The notes below the pieces were generated by a model that was given only the letters and a program-made list of their open reading frames with translations, was not told where the DNA came from and made no database searches. Below, one piece after another: positions 24,398 through 36,598 of a stretch of DNA of 64,000 nucleotides. The translations under genes were made by a program, and so were the position numbers. This DNA comes from Cucumis sativus (Eukaryota; Streptophyta; Magnoliopsida; Cucurbitales; Cucurbitaceae): positions 3,100,001 to 3,164,000 of the forward strand of contig NC_026661.2 in the NCBI RefSeq assembly GCF_000004075.3, written 5' to 3'. Numbering within the stretch: position 1 is the stretch's first letter; every line of letters starts with the position of its first letter.

Positions 24398-25111
24398 ATG
24401 GAAGCTCCACCTAAACCAAAATATGTTATGCTTTCCGATGACCACCACCAAGCCAGCCTCCGCCCTCCCCCCTATCGCCGCAACGTCCCTCGTTACCATT
24501 CCAAAGCCAACGGCGGAGGTGGTGGCGGTGTTGGTTGTTGTCTAAAATGCATCTGTTGTTGTTATTGTTTTATCTTCTTCCTTATCTTTGCTCTATTCGG
24601 CCTCGGCTATTTCCTTTTCTATTATTACAACCCCCAAGTCCCTTCTTACAAAGTATCTGATTTCAGTGTCCATGCCTTCAATGTCAAATCCGACTTCAGT
24701 TTATACACTGAATTCATCGTTATCGTTAAAGCCGATAACCCAAATGCAAACATTGGTTTCGTTTATGGGAAAGATAGCTCTGTTTCTGTTATGTACTCTA
24801 AATCGGAGCTCTGTTCCGGGCAGATTCCAAATTTCCGGCAGCCGTCGAAGAATGTAACGGATATAAGTATTTTGTTGAGTGGGAATAGTGAATTTGGAAG
24901 TGGGTTACAAGAAGCATTGATGCAGAACAGACATAGTGGGAAAATTCCGTTGCTTGTTAAGGTGAAAGTGCCGGTGACGGTGGTGATTGGGAGCTTGTCG
25001 TTGAAGAAGGTCAATGTGTTTGTTAATTGTTCATTGGTGGTTGATAAGTTGTCGCCGAATAAGAAAGTTGAGATTTTGTCGAGTAATTATACTTATGGTG
25101 CTTCTTTGTGA
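24398..25111 (+). CDS. NDR1/HIN1-like (NHL) LEA_2-domain membrane protein
   Basis: Intronless, 237 residues from the ATG at 24398. The frame is open for 29 further codons upstream to another ATG, but that extension (FSFFPIL...) looks like leader and the family normally starts with a short Pro-rich cytosolic tail as here (MEAPPKPKYVMLSD). Order: basic/Pro-rich tail with a Gly run (39-44), a cysteine cluster (GCCLKCICCCYC, 46-57) likely palmitoylated, one membrane span (about 57-76), then an extracellular LEA_2 domain with the NPN motif (DNPNANIGF) and N-glycosylation sequons (NVT, NCS, NYT). NHL proteins sit at the plasma membrane and include NDR1, needed for resistance signalling. It resembles the NHL6/NHL13 branch, but orthology was not determined. 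Confidence 0.88.
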   Translation: MEAPPKPKYVMLSDDHHQASLRPPPYRRNVPRYHSKANGGGGGGVGCCLKCICCCYCFIFFLIFALFGLGYFLFYYYNPQVPSYKVSDFSVHAFNVKSDFSLYTEFIVIVKADNPNANIGFVYGKDSSVSVMYSKSELCSGQIPNFRQPSKNVTDISILLSGNSEFGSGLQEALMQNRHSGKIPLLVKVKVPVTVVIGSLSLKKVNVFVNCSLVVDKLSPNKKVEILSSNYTYGASL

Positions 25112-26154
25112 ATCTAAAGCTTTACCCATAGTTTTGTTGCTCTTTCGTTTTTGTGCTATTTAATGGGAATTCCTTTTTTTTTTTAACTCTTCCTATGAGT
25201 ATCAATCTTATATATTGTGTTTTTTTCTTTTTCTTTTTTTACTTGCTTGTGATACATTGGTGTGGAAATAGGTAACAGGAGAAACCTTTCTCTCCTAAAG
25301 ACTGATTGACGTTGGAAAGAACAGTACATTGGCACAATCGATAGACAGATGCTATGTTTGTATAATCCATTCCAAACACACAACGCAGAAAGTTCTAAAA
25401 TATATTCTTTTAAGAAAAGAAAAGAAGTTGGTTAAGTGACAATCTCGAGCAATACTAATTAAGTCGCACTCATTTTTGTAGTCCATCCAACCACGCAACA
25501 CAAAAAGAATCAAGATATTTAGAAGAATGATTGTAAATGATGTAAGCACAAGTATTTTTCTTTAATATACCAGAAAACTTTTGCAGGTTCATATGAAATC
25601 TTTTTTCTTTTTGTTGGTTTGAGTGCAGCATGTAGAAAGAGGGTTAAAAACAGAACAAAACCACCCCATTTCTTATATCTTTAATTCAAAAGAATTTCTA
25701 TATAATTAATGTAGAAATGAAAGATGACAAAGATTGTAGGATTAGTTACTTTCTCAATCTATTCCAAGGCAGGTGAAACATAGGGCTTAATTATGTTTAG
25801 AATATTTAGTCGAAGTTTGTAACTTAGTTCATATTTCTGCTAATCTTCCAATTCAAATATATCTTGTTTGATGAAGGAGTTAAAAAAGATATAATTCTTT
25901 CCAGCGTTCAATAAGCCATGAATTTCGGTTAAGTTCATCCCACGTTCCCTCTCTGTTCTCAAACATCCTAATTTTAGACCAATTTTTTATGTAATAATCA
26001 CTGACCACAAACCGTTTTTTTTCTTTCACTTTCTCTTAAATTTTCAAACCCATTTCTCCAAAATAACTTCCCAATACAGTGTAATCATTCAGTAATAGTG
26101 GTTCTGCTATCATGAAATGATACTCAGAACCCCAAATGTTTGGTAATTTTAAAC
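25112..26154. other. Intergenic; 3' end of NHL gene and leader of IST1-like gene
   Basis: 3' flank with poly-T, followed by an AT-rich spacer. Two diverged direct repeats (tccattccaaacacacaacgcag-like at about 25367; tccatccaaccacgcaacacaaa-like at about 25482) are the only structure noted. Confidence 0.5.
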
Positions 26155-28154
26155 ATGTTTAGCTTTCTATTTGGATGGAGAAAAGCTTCAAAATGGTGGG
26201 GTTTTCAATTTTGATCTTATCCTTTCAATTCTAGGTTTTTTTTTTTTTTTTTTTTTTATATTTGCAAAGGTTTTTTTTTTTTGTTTATGAAATGTGATAC
26301 AGTAAGAAGCTGATCAAAACAGCTCTATGCCGGCTTAAGTTGCTCAGGAAGAAGAGATATTCAATTGTTAAGCTATTACGTGAAGATTTGTGTGAGCTTA
26401 TTAACAATGGCTATCAACAAATTGCTTTCAAAAGGGTATGTTAAAATTCAACAGAATACTCTTTGATTCAGTTTACTAGAATTTTTGGTTCATTTTGTTT
26501 CTAATATCAGGTGGAGCAGCTTATTCAAGATGAAACATTGATGGAGGCTTATGATTTGATTGAAAATTTCTGTGAAATCATCTTGGTGAAGTTTTCCCAT
26601 ATCAGGAAACACAAGTATGTATAATTTATTGTTACCATTTTATAGGAGTTTTGATTTGTGAAAAAGAAAAACATCTAAGTCAGTGGTTTTTAGGACCTGC
26701 CCTGATGATATTACTGAAGCAATTTCAAGTCTCATATTTGCCTCGGCAAGATTTGGGGATTTCCCTGAACTTAAATGTGTTCGAAAGCTGTTCGAGGAGC
26801 GTTTCGGAAAGAGTTTCATTGTGGCTGCTGTTGAATTAAGTCCTGGAAATCTTGTGAACAAACAGGTTTGTAGTTGTTTGATTAGTTGTTCAAGGAATTT
26901 TTGGGTTATGGATATTTAAACTTTCATTGGTTTGGTTTTGTGTAGATAAAAGAGAAGCTTGTAATGCAGCCTGTCCCAAATCATGAGAAACAAAGACTAA
27001 TCAATGAAATAGCAAGAGATTGCTTTCATCCAGCAGTTTTGGCTCTTGAAAACTGTCCGGATTGGCATAAAAAACAGGTTCTTATTTTGCTGATATCGAA
27101 AGTCTGCCTTTTATTTCAAGTAATGAAATGACATTTGAAGTTAATATGAATTTTTAAACCTTTATAGGTACTGCAAAATGGAGATCAAACTACTGTTAAG
27201 GGAAAAGTAGAATCAGAAGAGTTGGAGAGAGTTGTAATATCTCTCGATTCAACACGAGACAGCAACTGTGGCGTCTTGGATTCTTGGTGTCATTCTACTT
27301 CTTCCAGCCCTTCAGTTTCTCAATCTTTTCCAAATGATGCATCCACTTCTGAATTCCTTCCATTTTGTGAAGAAGCTATGGTTTATTTCGATGATGTTGT
27401 TGAGCTTTCTGACCCCTCAACAGAATATGGAGACTTGTTGGATCAGAGATTCTTTAAGTTCAAATCACTTATTACAAGCACGAGAGAAGAAAATGTTGGA
27501 GATGGTGACGATCAAAGCCTCATAGAAAATCATTATGGTTCCAATAAAAAAGCAGTTTCGGGAAGATCTAATCAGATTATAAATGGATCTCCGAAAGAAC
27601 CAAGTAGAAGGTCGATGCGTCGAGAGCAAGAGAATCATAGCCTAAATCATACAAAGAAAAAACTCATGAAGTGTTATTGCTTATCATGCCACAGCTTGTC
27701 ATCTGAACTGCAAAACTACTGCGTGGAGCAGCAATGCTATGTCCATTCTGAGTGTAGAACAGATTTTTCTGTTATTCAGTCTTCAGAAGCTAATAATTCG
27801 GATTATGATTTGTCTAGCAAAAATTTATGGAATGCAGAATCAAATGAAGAGATTGAATTCATTACGTTTTCGAGGGCAAAGGATCAAAGAAATTATGGGA
27901 TTGGAACAGTGGTTTACGATGTTTTTGTTTACTCTCAGTGTCAGCCAGATGAAAACAAGGAAACTAATACAAAACTAAAAGAACTCAGTACAAATGGTAA
28001 GCATGAACCTTCAAAGTTCACAAAATGTATGAAAGGTGCCGATAAGTATCCAAGCCATGTTCATCCAAAGTTGCCCAATTACGAAGAAATCGCAGCCAAA
28101 TTCATATGTTTGAAGAGAGAGTATTTGGAAAGATCAATGAAAGGACGCAACTAG
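26155..28154 (+). CDS. IST1-like protein (ESCRT-III-associated, regulator of Vps4), six exons
   Basis: Exons 26155-26195, 26303-26435, 26511-26614, 26694-26865, 26946-27077 and 27168-28154, all GT-AG and in phase, 522 residues. The start MFSFLFGWRKASKCKKLIK and the helices that follow (RLKLLRKKRYSIVKLLREDL, DETLMEAYDLIENFCEII, CPDDITEAISSLIFASARFGDFPEL, FGKSFIVAAVELSPGN, VNKQIKEKL) are the Ist1 domain (about residues 10-175). Ist1 folds like ESCRT-III subunits and binds CHMP1 and Vps4 to tune multivesicular-body sorting. Exon 6 encodes a long Ser-rich, poorly conserved tail with a cysteine cluster: C363, C365, C368, C379, C384 and C390. I saw no C-terminal MIM consensus. Large tails are usual among plant IST1-like (ISTL) proteins, so which paralogue this is remains open. 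A long poly-T tract (26235-26282) lies in intron 1. Confidence 0.9.
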
Positions 28155-30024
28155 CAACAACTTCAGTAGCAATAGAACAAGGGGAAAAAAATGTGTATTT
28201 TATTACCTTATGAAAAGGAAAAAAAATATTCCACTACGATTGTAATCAATTGTTTATAGAAGTCAATATTCAGTTTCAATACAGATAGGATGAGTCAAAA
28301 ATGCTCTGAACAATATCAAAATTTAGATGTAACCCATTGTGGAGTTTGGTAAGTAAAGTTGCTTTACTTGTAAACAAACCAAAAAGAAAAAAGATTCATG
28401 AACTTGTTTAACTCCACTGACCACTTCGTATACATTCCTCAAGAAGATTGTGGAAAAATAGAAATCCCACTTAAAATTAAGAAAAATATCAATTAGACCA
28501 ATTAAAAAATGGAATCTTCAATCCATTATTATTTATAATTACGTAAGTTTGAAGATCTAATTCTAACATGAATAAGTTTAAAGGTGTATCATATTGAAGA
28601 GATCGGTCGGTTTGGTTAGTTTTTGTAGCTTATCTTTTATTTCTTAAAAAAGAAAAAGAAATTGTTGAACCCCACAAAGTAGTGGAAGAAACTGTTGAAG
28701 CAAATGACAAAGAAGAACAGTATGAAGAACAGAAGAAGGAACCTATGAATTTCTTTAAAGGAAAGGAAGAATTTGGAAGAATAATTTAATAGAAGAGCCA
28801 TATAGCTGGAAATGGGCGAATAAGAAGATAACTATACATACATATATATATATATAATGATGTTTTTTTTTATATTTTGTGATGGATTAAAGTTGAAGCT
28901 TTCCAGCTGAAATGGAGTTGACTTAATTTTATTTAAAATTTGTATAGTTGAAATTGGTGTTCGAGGAGATTCATGTTGCTTTTCCAGCTTGGCCAATTGG
29001 AGAACAATACACCTACCTATTTTATTGTGTTTCTTTCATCCTTTTCATTGGATTCAAACATCACCACCATTCCTCTCAATCATAATAACATATTTAAGTT
29101 TAAATATTTATAAATGCGAACCATTCTCCAAATATCTCTACTAATAGTTTCAAAACATTTAATAATTAGTTGATTTGTTTATCATTATAAGATTTTCTTA
29201 TTTTCACTCTTATTGAAAAAGTCTTTCTCAATTATAAAGAAAATTAAAAAACGGTCTCTCTCATTCACTTGCTTTTGATATTTTTTTCGAGGAATAATTG
29301 TTTCTTTTATTTCAAAAAGATGTAATTTGGAATTTCTTAAAATTGTCTACTTTTTCACTCCAACAACTCTAATAATTTAAAATAAAATCACAAACACAAA
29401 TAAATATTTCTTCTCTTTCCCAATTAATTTCTAAAGCCAATCTTCTTATTCTATATATATATATATAAATAAATAAATATAATACCCTTTTATAATATTT
29501 GTGAAGTTACAATAAAGTATAATTTTTATTCAACATGCCAAGTTGTCAACCATGGTATAAGGTGGACATCAATTGATTGAGAGATTAGTGTTTTTGGTTT
29601 TTGTTTTCTGTTTTTTTCTTTGTATGATTCAAATATATATAACTTATACTTTTACCTTCAAAATTCATATTAAAATTTTAAATAGGTTATTTTCATAGAA
29701 TATAAAGACAATCCATATTTTAATTCATATCGTATGATGTCTTTTAGGTGAAAGACAGATGAAGGTTTCATTGTCTTTAATTGTTATAGAAAAAGATAAT
29801 GTAAATGTAAGCGTGTGAGTGAGATGACTCCCTAAATAATCCTTAATCTGAAACCTTAAAAATAATTAAAAAAATTTTAAAAAATGAATAAAATATGGTT
29901 AGAAGTAATAAAAGAGAAGAAAATAATAAAGAAGAGAGGAGATATTTAAGAAGAGAAAAGATAAGGATAGAAGATGATATTTGTAAATTAGAAGAAGAAG
30001 AAAAGGTCTAAAGAATGAATGAGG
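28155..30024. other. Intergenic; 3' flank of IST1-like gene
   Basis: AT-rich, with (TA)n runs at 28840-28856 and 29451-29466. The only coding-like patch is the Glu/Lys-rich open stretch described at 28643-28789. Confidence 0.5.
28643..28789 (+). other. Orphan Glu/Lys-rich open stretch, possible exon relic
   Basis: A 48-codon open run ending in TAA at 28787 reads KEKEIVEPHKVVEETVEAND, then a KEEQYEEQ-type acidic section and FFKGKEEFGRII. It has codon-like composition but no upstream ATG in frame. The only Met is near its end. An acceptor-like TTTTTGTAG precedes it at 28619-28627. It may be the tail of a decayed gene or chance. No family recognised. Confidence 0.2.
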
Positions 30025-30143
30025 GACACGTGGCAGTAATCACCGACATTAATGTTTATAATGTTTGACTTTTGAGAATTCCACAAACAAGAGTTTGACT
30101 TTTAATTTAGCGCCGAAAGTGAGAAACATCCAAAGGGCGCGTG
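30025..30143 (+). promoter_or_regulatory. Stress-type cis-element cluster upstream of the DREB/ERF gene
   Basis: Within 120 bases: a perfect G-box/ABRE GACACGTGGC (30025-30034), a DRE core CACCGACAT (30041-30049), two W-box cores in the repeated context GTTTGACTTTT (TTGAC at 30065 and 30095), and a CAMTA/CGCG-type CGCGTG (30138-30143). These motifs mediate ABA, DREB, WRKY and calcium/CAMTA control. The cluster lies about 1.3 kb before the ERF ATG, so assignment to that gene is inferred. A TATA-like CTATAAAATA at about 30201-30210 suggests that it might instead drive an unannotated transcript. Confidence 0.5.
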
Positions 30144-31415
30144 GGAGCACTTCCATCACTTATTTTTACTATTTATTACTTTTCTATTTTCATTCTTTCT
30201 TCTATAAAATAAATTCATTTACTTTCTTCACTTATTTCAATTATACACACATTTTAATTGCTTCTTATTTTCTCTACTAATATTATTATTATTATACCTG
30301 TACCAATATTTTATTAAATGACAAAATTATTATTTGAAGATAGAAAGTAAAATCTAAAATTTTGTTATCATTTTTTGAAAAATCAATTGATTCTGATAGG
30401 GATGGTTAAAATTTTGGAAAATAGAGATATTAAAAATACAAAACTTAAATTCTTTATTTTATTTTATTTTTACTAATGGTTTGAAAATGAAGCAGACTCT
30501 TAAATGCCTGCTTTTGTTTTTGATATATGATTAGAATTTAATTATTGTACTTCACAAAAAAGGAGAAAGAAATATGTTTAATTTTTAAAAACAAATTCTT
30601 GACCGATTGATTTACTTCTTCTCCTATAATTTTATTTTTTTTTATTATAGCACCCTTAACATTGCACAATTGCTCTTCTTACTCCAAGGACTTAGCTCCA
30701 AACATTTTTATCAATAGAATACATTATGTTTCAATTTTTTTTTATCAAATTGTTAGTTATTAAAGTTTAAAGGTTAATTTATTAGAATAACAGAAACTAA
30801 ATTACAAAATTGAGAATGTATATACAAAATGTATGTATGGAAGTGTGTAAAGTTAAAAATTAAAATTGAAGGTTATGAATGAAACATAAATAAAAATATC
30901 TTAAAGAGTGAGAGAAATGAAAATTGAGAAGAAAAAGAAAAAAGGAGAGAGAGAGAATAAATCGGTTAGTGGGGCCCTGTTCGTAGCTGACCAACCACAA
31001 CATTTAAACTTATTCTCTCTCTTTCTCTGCCATTCATATCCTTCTTCAAATCTTTTTCTCTTCTCTCATTTCTAACTTATAAACTTCAACTCTTCTTCCT
31101 CATACATACTTCCAAATCCTTCCATTTTTCTCTTTCAATTCAACACCCCGCCGTCCACTCACCGCATCTTCCCCGCTCCTTCTCTCCCTCCATCAAATGC
31201 CTTCCTCATCCCACTCTCTTTTTTCTTCAATCGGATAAAACCCTGTTTCAATCCCGACTCCATCCACTACCCTCATTCTTAAATTCCCTTCCTCTTTCTA
31301 TACTAATTAATACACACTTCGTTTCTTCCTTTACTTTTTCCATTTTGTTTTTCTTCATATTTTCCCATCGAGAGGTGTCAGCATACTTATTGTTCAAAGT
31401 TCTCTGTTTCTATCC
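30144..31415 (+). promoter_or_regulatory. Proximal promoter and leader of the DREB/ERF gene
   Basis: Includes a TCP-type GTGGGGCCC site (30969-30977) followed by a CT-rich leader of about 400 bases (31010-31415). The region 30280-30960 is AT-rich with no gene. Confidence 0.4.
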
Positions 31416-32609
31416 ATGGCGGAGGATAAGAAAACAGGGAAATTGAAGATGGTTATCGATGCAAATACTCCAGACAAGAAGATTGAGAAAGGGAAACACG
31501 TTGCAGCTGTTAGCTTGGAGAGGCAACAATGGAAGCCAGTTTTAGATGATGCTTTCTTGTCTAGAAGACCTCTCAAGAAAATCTGCAGTTCTGATTTTCA
31601 TAACCCATTTCTTCATTCCCCTCTTTCTCTTTCTCCCCCTTCTTCTAAAATCCAATTTCCTTTCGATTTCGAGGCATCTCAACATTCATCAATAACAACC
31701 ACGACAACAACAACACAGTTTAATTCTCAACATCCGATTTCTTCCTCTTCTTCTTCTTCCTCTCCCTTTACGGCCTTCGGGTCTCCGGAGCAACAGATGA
31801 TTTCCTTTAGTTCCAATCAACAACAGGGATTTGGCTTTCCGCCCTACTTCCTCAACGGAGACCCGGTGGCATCGCAGCAGAGACTTTTCAAGTACTGGAG
31901 TGATGCGTTTCATTTGAGTCCAAGAGGAAGAGCTATGATGATGAGTAGATTCGGCCCGGATGGAGGTAATTTGTTTCGGCCGCCATTGCAGCCCATAAGT
32001 GCCACTAAGCTTTACAGAGGAGTTCGACAGCGGCATTGGGGGAAATGGGTGGCCGAAATTCGTCTCCCTCGTAACCGAACTCGTCTTTGGCTCGGAACTT
32101 TCGACACCGCTGAAGACGCCGCCATGGCTTACGATCGTGAAGCCTTCAAATTACGAGGCGAAAATGCTCGACTCAATTTCCCTGATCGTTTCTTCAAGAA
32201 AGACATTCCAAAAACAGAGGCAGAAACAGAGCATACAATTCCAATAACAGAAGAAGCTCATCCCGAAAACTTTATCCTTCTTCCGCCGCCAGAAGAAGAA
32301 AAACCAAATAACGACTTGACGGAGAGCGGCAGCTGCGCATCTGAGCCGACGGAGATGGTATGGGGAGAAATGGAAGAGGCTTGGTTTAATGCGATTCCGG
32401 CCGGTTGGGGTCCAGGAAGCGCGGTTTGGGATAATCTAGACCCAACAAACAATTTAGTTCTTCAATCACAAATCCCATTTGGTTCTTCAAATGAGCAACA
32501 GATGAACGAATCCAACGATAATCAGAACAAGCTTGAAACTTCCGAATCGGCTTCGTCTTCGTCTACGTCTGCTCCCACGAAGCTTTTCTTATGGAAAGAT
32601 CAAGATTGA
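31416..32609 (+). CDS. DREB subfamily A-6 ERF transcription factor (ERF053/ERF054 type)
   Basis: Intronless, 397 residues. One AP2/ERF domain spans residues 198-255 (begins [20 protein letters not shown], ends GENARLNF), with the Val14 of DREB proteins and Leu at position 19. N-terminal conserved pieces include [17 protein letters not shown] (about 46-62) and [17 protein letters not shown] (about 166-182), which I recall from Arabidopsis ERF053/ERF054 rather than from the RAP2.4 branch. A serine run (about 109-117) comes from a TCTTC microsatellite. The C-terminus is acidic ([16 protein letters not shown]) with a Ser-rich end and is likely the activation region. The Arabidopsis homologues are nuclear and drought/salt/ABA-responsive. 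Here the ABRE/DRE cluster upstream agrees with that. The ATG follows a long CT-rich leader. Confidence 0.92.
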   Translation: MAEDKKTGKLKMVIDANTPDKKIEKGKHVAAVSLERQQWKPVLDDAFLSRRPLKKICSSDFHNPFLHSPLSLSPPSSKIQFPFDFEASQHSSITTTTTTTQFNSQHPISSSSSSSSPFTAFGSPEQQMISFSSNQQQGFGFPPYFLNGDPVASQQRLFKYWSDAFHLSPRGRAMMMSRFGPDGGNLFRPPLQPISATKLYRGVRQRHWGKWVAEIRLPRNRTRLWLGTFDTAEDAAMAYDREAFKLRGENARLNFPDRFFKKDIPKTEAETEHTIPITEEAHPENFILLPPPEEEKPNNDLTESGSCASEPTEMVWGEMEEAWFNAIPAGWGPGSAVWDNLDPTNNLVLQSQIPFGSSNEQQMNESNDNQNKLETSESASSSSTSAPTKLFLWKDQD

Positions 32610-33825
32610 ATAATTAGACTTCTTCTCTTCTTTTTTACTGAATTTTTACCACTCCATTGGATGATTGGGTGATTGTAGTAGTCCTCCGATTTGGTCGTAT
32701 GTTTTTGGAAGACCAATCCAATGGCTTTAGACATCATAAAGATGGAATTTCTTTGATGAAATTCTTGATTTTATGTTTATTGTGAAGAAGAACCATGGAA
32801 GGAAGGGATTTGAGACGTGTTTTTTGATCTCTTTCCCCTTCACAGTTTGGTGCGTCATCGTTCCATTAAAGCCATTGTTTTTAGGCTTTCATGGCGGTTT
32901 TTTAGTTTTGTCTTTGTATTTTTTGCTCTTTTTCTCTCTCTCTCTCTTTTACATTCCATTTTTTGGAGTTTCCTTTTGCCTTCTATGTATTATGTAATTT
33001 AGATCTTTTCTTTATAACCATTTTTTTTAGGTCAATATGGTGTGAAGTGTTTCATCTATTGTTTCAACTTATATAGCATATATACTTTGCTTATTTATTT
33101 TTTTCTATACTCTGTCTACACAAAAAAAACATAGGATTAAAATCAATTTAATCCTAACCAAATAATTAACATTGTAACTGCTACTTTTAGCTATGGTTTT
33201 TTTGGTTTTGTTTTAATACATATTGTTATAAACGTTTTTGAAATAGATAATAGTAGGTTTCAAAAAATTGATTTCATTTTCTTTAAACCAAAAGACTCTG
33301 AAAAGTGAAACTTTATCGAACGATTGTAATGAAATATTTTAAAAACAATATATATAGAATTATTTCAATATATATTGGTTTCCTTTAAACTTTATAATTC
33401 GGATATTATATCTTTTAAAATTTTTCTTCTCTAAAAATCTTGAGACTATAAATAAAAATAATTTCAAATTGTATTCACCAAAAATGAAAATTCAATTCTA
33501 AATCGATGATCTAAAGGCGAAAACTCAATTTTACAAAATAAAAGAAGAAAGAATGGTCAAAATTAACAAATTTGACAAAATATTTGCAACATATACCAAA
33601 ATTACAAATTGTATCGATTTCTATATATAGTTGATAGAATTATTGAATTTTAATTTATTTTTCTATTTTTAAAATGTTCCGTACAGGAATAAACCATGTT
33701 AGTTTTTTTAAAATTAATTTATTTTGTATGATATTTGTAAGAATAATAAGTAAAGATAATATTAAAAAAAAGAAGAGGGAAAGTGTAGAAAGTAGGCTAT
33801 GATAGGGGCAGGTGGGGCCGTAAAC

Positions 33826-33841
33826 GCCGTCCATTGACGGC
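33826..33841. repeat. GC-rich hairpin GCCGTC-CATT-GACGGC
   Basis: A perfect 6-bp stem with 4-base loop inside a GC-rich island (33795-33850) that also contains GTGGGGCC, a TCP-type site, at about 33812. It stands out in a ~25-30 % GC background. Confidence 0.45.
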
Positions 33842-35820
33842 ATAATCGTGATAAATTTGTAGTGTTTAGGGTTACAAAACTTTGCATGCCCAATTCAATT
33901 AATTAATCATATTCTTCTTGTTGCCATATACTATATAACTATAATCTTATATTTTATTAATATGCCTATGCATAGTCTTAACAATTTAACCTAATCCAAT
34001 TTCTTATTTCTCTTCCTTATCAATTCTCTTTTTATTTTATTCATGTTTCTCCCTTTCTTTAGTTGGGATGAGGGCCACCTTCATCTACTAGTGGACAAAC
34101 TTTTATTAGAGTCGTGTAACAGTTTTTAAATGACTTTTGATAATAGTGTCTCTTTTTTAAATAGCTTCATCTTTAATCTATTTAATACTTTTTTTTTTTT
34201 TTGAAGTAAATTAGAGTTTCAAAATTTTGAATAAAAATTTGTATTGTAAGTCACTTTTGTATTAATATGTTAGATACAAATTAAAGTTTGGATGCATTGT
34301 TAATATTATGGGTTGAACTAATGGTTTTTTTAATGCAAATATTCTATGATGTTTCACCTAATTATAAATGAATTCCAAACGAAAAACAAAAACCAAAACC
34401 ATGGATGGCATCACTATATATAGCTTTGTTAGGTGATATTATTCCTAGTATTTGCTGCTTTCTTTTTGTCTTTTCTCTTACTAATTTGTAAATATTTTCA
34501 GAATCGTAAACAATTGTTAGGGTCTTGTTGAAAACATGCATGATCGAACATGTTAGACCAAATGAAAGAATTAGAGAAAATGTTTTCGTAGGTGATAAAA
34601 GTCTAGATAAAAAAATGAAAGTTTGACATTAATTCACATGACAATAATGATCAATTTATTTAAAGCGTCAGAGATAAAGGTAATACAATAAAATTTGTTT
34701 TTAGTAATAAAATTATAGCAACCGTTTTGTTGCGAAATCAGCAATGATTTATCTTTTCTTGGCTTAAATCTTGTGAATTTGTGGTCATTTGCACAAGAAA
34801 AAGAAAAAAATTAAGTCGCACCGATGCTTATGATGATTTCATATGTTCGTTCGCAAATTTTGAAGAAAATAAATATAAAAAAATGGGTTGCAAACTAATT
34901 AAAAAATTAAAATTGAGGAGGACAGCCGCATTGGGAGTCATAGGATGGATCCATAGTACCTCCAACCCCATGGTGTACCCTTTTCTCCGTCCTGCACTCT
35001 TTATTGGTTTACTGCTTTGATGAATGTGAGTCCTTTCTCTTTAATTGAGAAAAGCTCTTTCACTGATGATCATTACTCGACCGGCCCAATTCTAGCTTAT
35101 TCTCATACTAGGGAAAACCTCCGAGGAAAGATTAAAGAGAAAGAGAGAGAACAAAAGGAGGTAAAGCCTACAACTACTTTGCACCCTGGCTTCTTGCTAA
35201 AGTTGTGCTCAGACAACAACGGATAACACAACCTCTCATCTCTAGTAGCTGGGCTAGCATTCTCTGCCCAACAAATTATGCCAATCAAAGATTCAACATG
35301 TAATAATTGGTTGATTTGCCAAGTCAGAGAGTGAAAAGTACAAAAATCTTAAAGAGTGATATGGATTAACTCACATTCCATAGATTTACAATGAAGTATG
35401 TTTAGAAGATGTTTGACCTATAACATTCAACGAACTAAAGTTTCGAAGTCAAATTAGATCAATCCATGACTCAACATGTTGGACACCCCCTGTGTTACAT
35501 GAGGGCCGAGTTCAGAGAATTTTGAGCCCTCTTGGCCGTTTCCCTTCGATCAGGGCATGGCCTCATATGACAACGGAGCAGTAGCCTCAACACAGAGTTT
35601 TGGTTGGTTGATTACATACTGCCTTTTAGTTCAAAGCTATTCTTAAAGATGAAGTTGGAAAGGAGTGCAATTATTGGTTGGGAATCAATTTGCAAATGCT
35701 GTGGCAAAAGTGGTGATGAGGTTCTTATGGCTTAGATGTTCAGGTCTGTCTCTTGTGGTCAATGCTACACCTTTCTAATGGTTCATTTTTGAGACCCAAA
35801 ATCGCACAAACAAATTAAAT

Positions 35821-35868
35821 TGGGCCCAATTACAAGCCCATTTTAAACCTTATCAAAAACTATATAAA
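35821..35868 (+). promoter_or_regulatory. Orphan promoter-like block: site II elements plus TATA box
   Basis: TGGGCCCA (35821-35828), AAGCCCA (35834-35840) and CTATATAAACC (35860-35870) occur in the order and spacing of a plant core promoter. The first downstream ATG (about 35889) opens only a 20-codon frame. It could be an LTR remnant or a noncoding-RNA promoter. Confidence 0.3.
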
Positions 35869-36598
35869 CCCCATGCACAAGGGAATTATGGAGAGACAGC
35901 AACAACATAGCAAAATTTTGAATACATTATTATATCATATCAGTGTGTAAAGTGATGATCATACTGTCAAATTTTAAAATAAAGAAAAACAATAACATAG
36001 CTATTCAACATGCCATAATATGTGATACACTTTGTAGCAACAGAAAATGAAATAATGATCAATGATGTACCCATTATATGACTAGTCAATGTTTCTTTTT
36101 TGTTCAACATATATTTTATTACTCATTTGATTAATTCAAGTTTTTTAAAATTTAACATTTGAAGGAATCTTAGGTACTTGTTATGCAGAAGATTGAGATA
36201 GAAAGGCCATGTGCCAAAACTAGACATAATATATACCAAAGGTATCCCACAGTGCCCACACTCCCACGTTTTAGGTGGTCACAGTGCTACCACCAGCCCC
36301 AACTTAACTTCTTATCCTACCCACCTCTATTATCCTTTTCAATTTATTTTTCTTATATTCTATCTCTATGTATATTTTCATCGTCATCATTCTTCTTTAT
36401 CACGTAGGTTCATCGAAACATTTCAACTAGGTTGAGATTCAATTTTCTTAGCGTTCTTGATCATGCATGCCTTCAAATTCAATAGTAATATTATTGTATT
36501 CATTCAAGAATGGAATAACGTTTGCTATGTACATACACAAAGAGCTAGAAAATAAGATCAATACAAAAAGATATAGAAACGAGGTTAGAAAAAGACCC

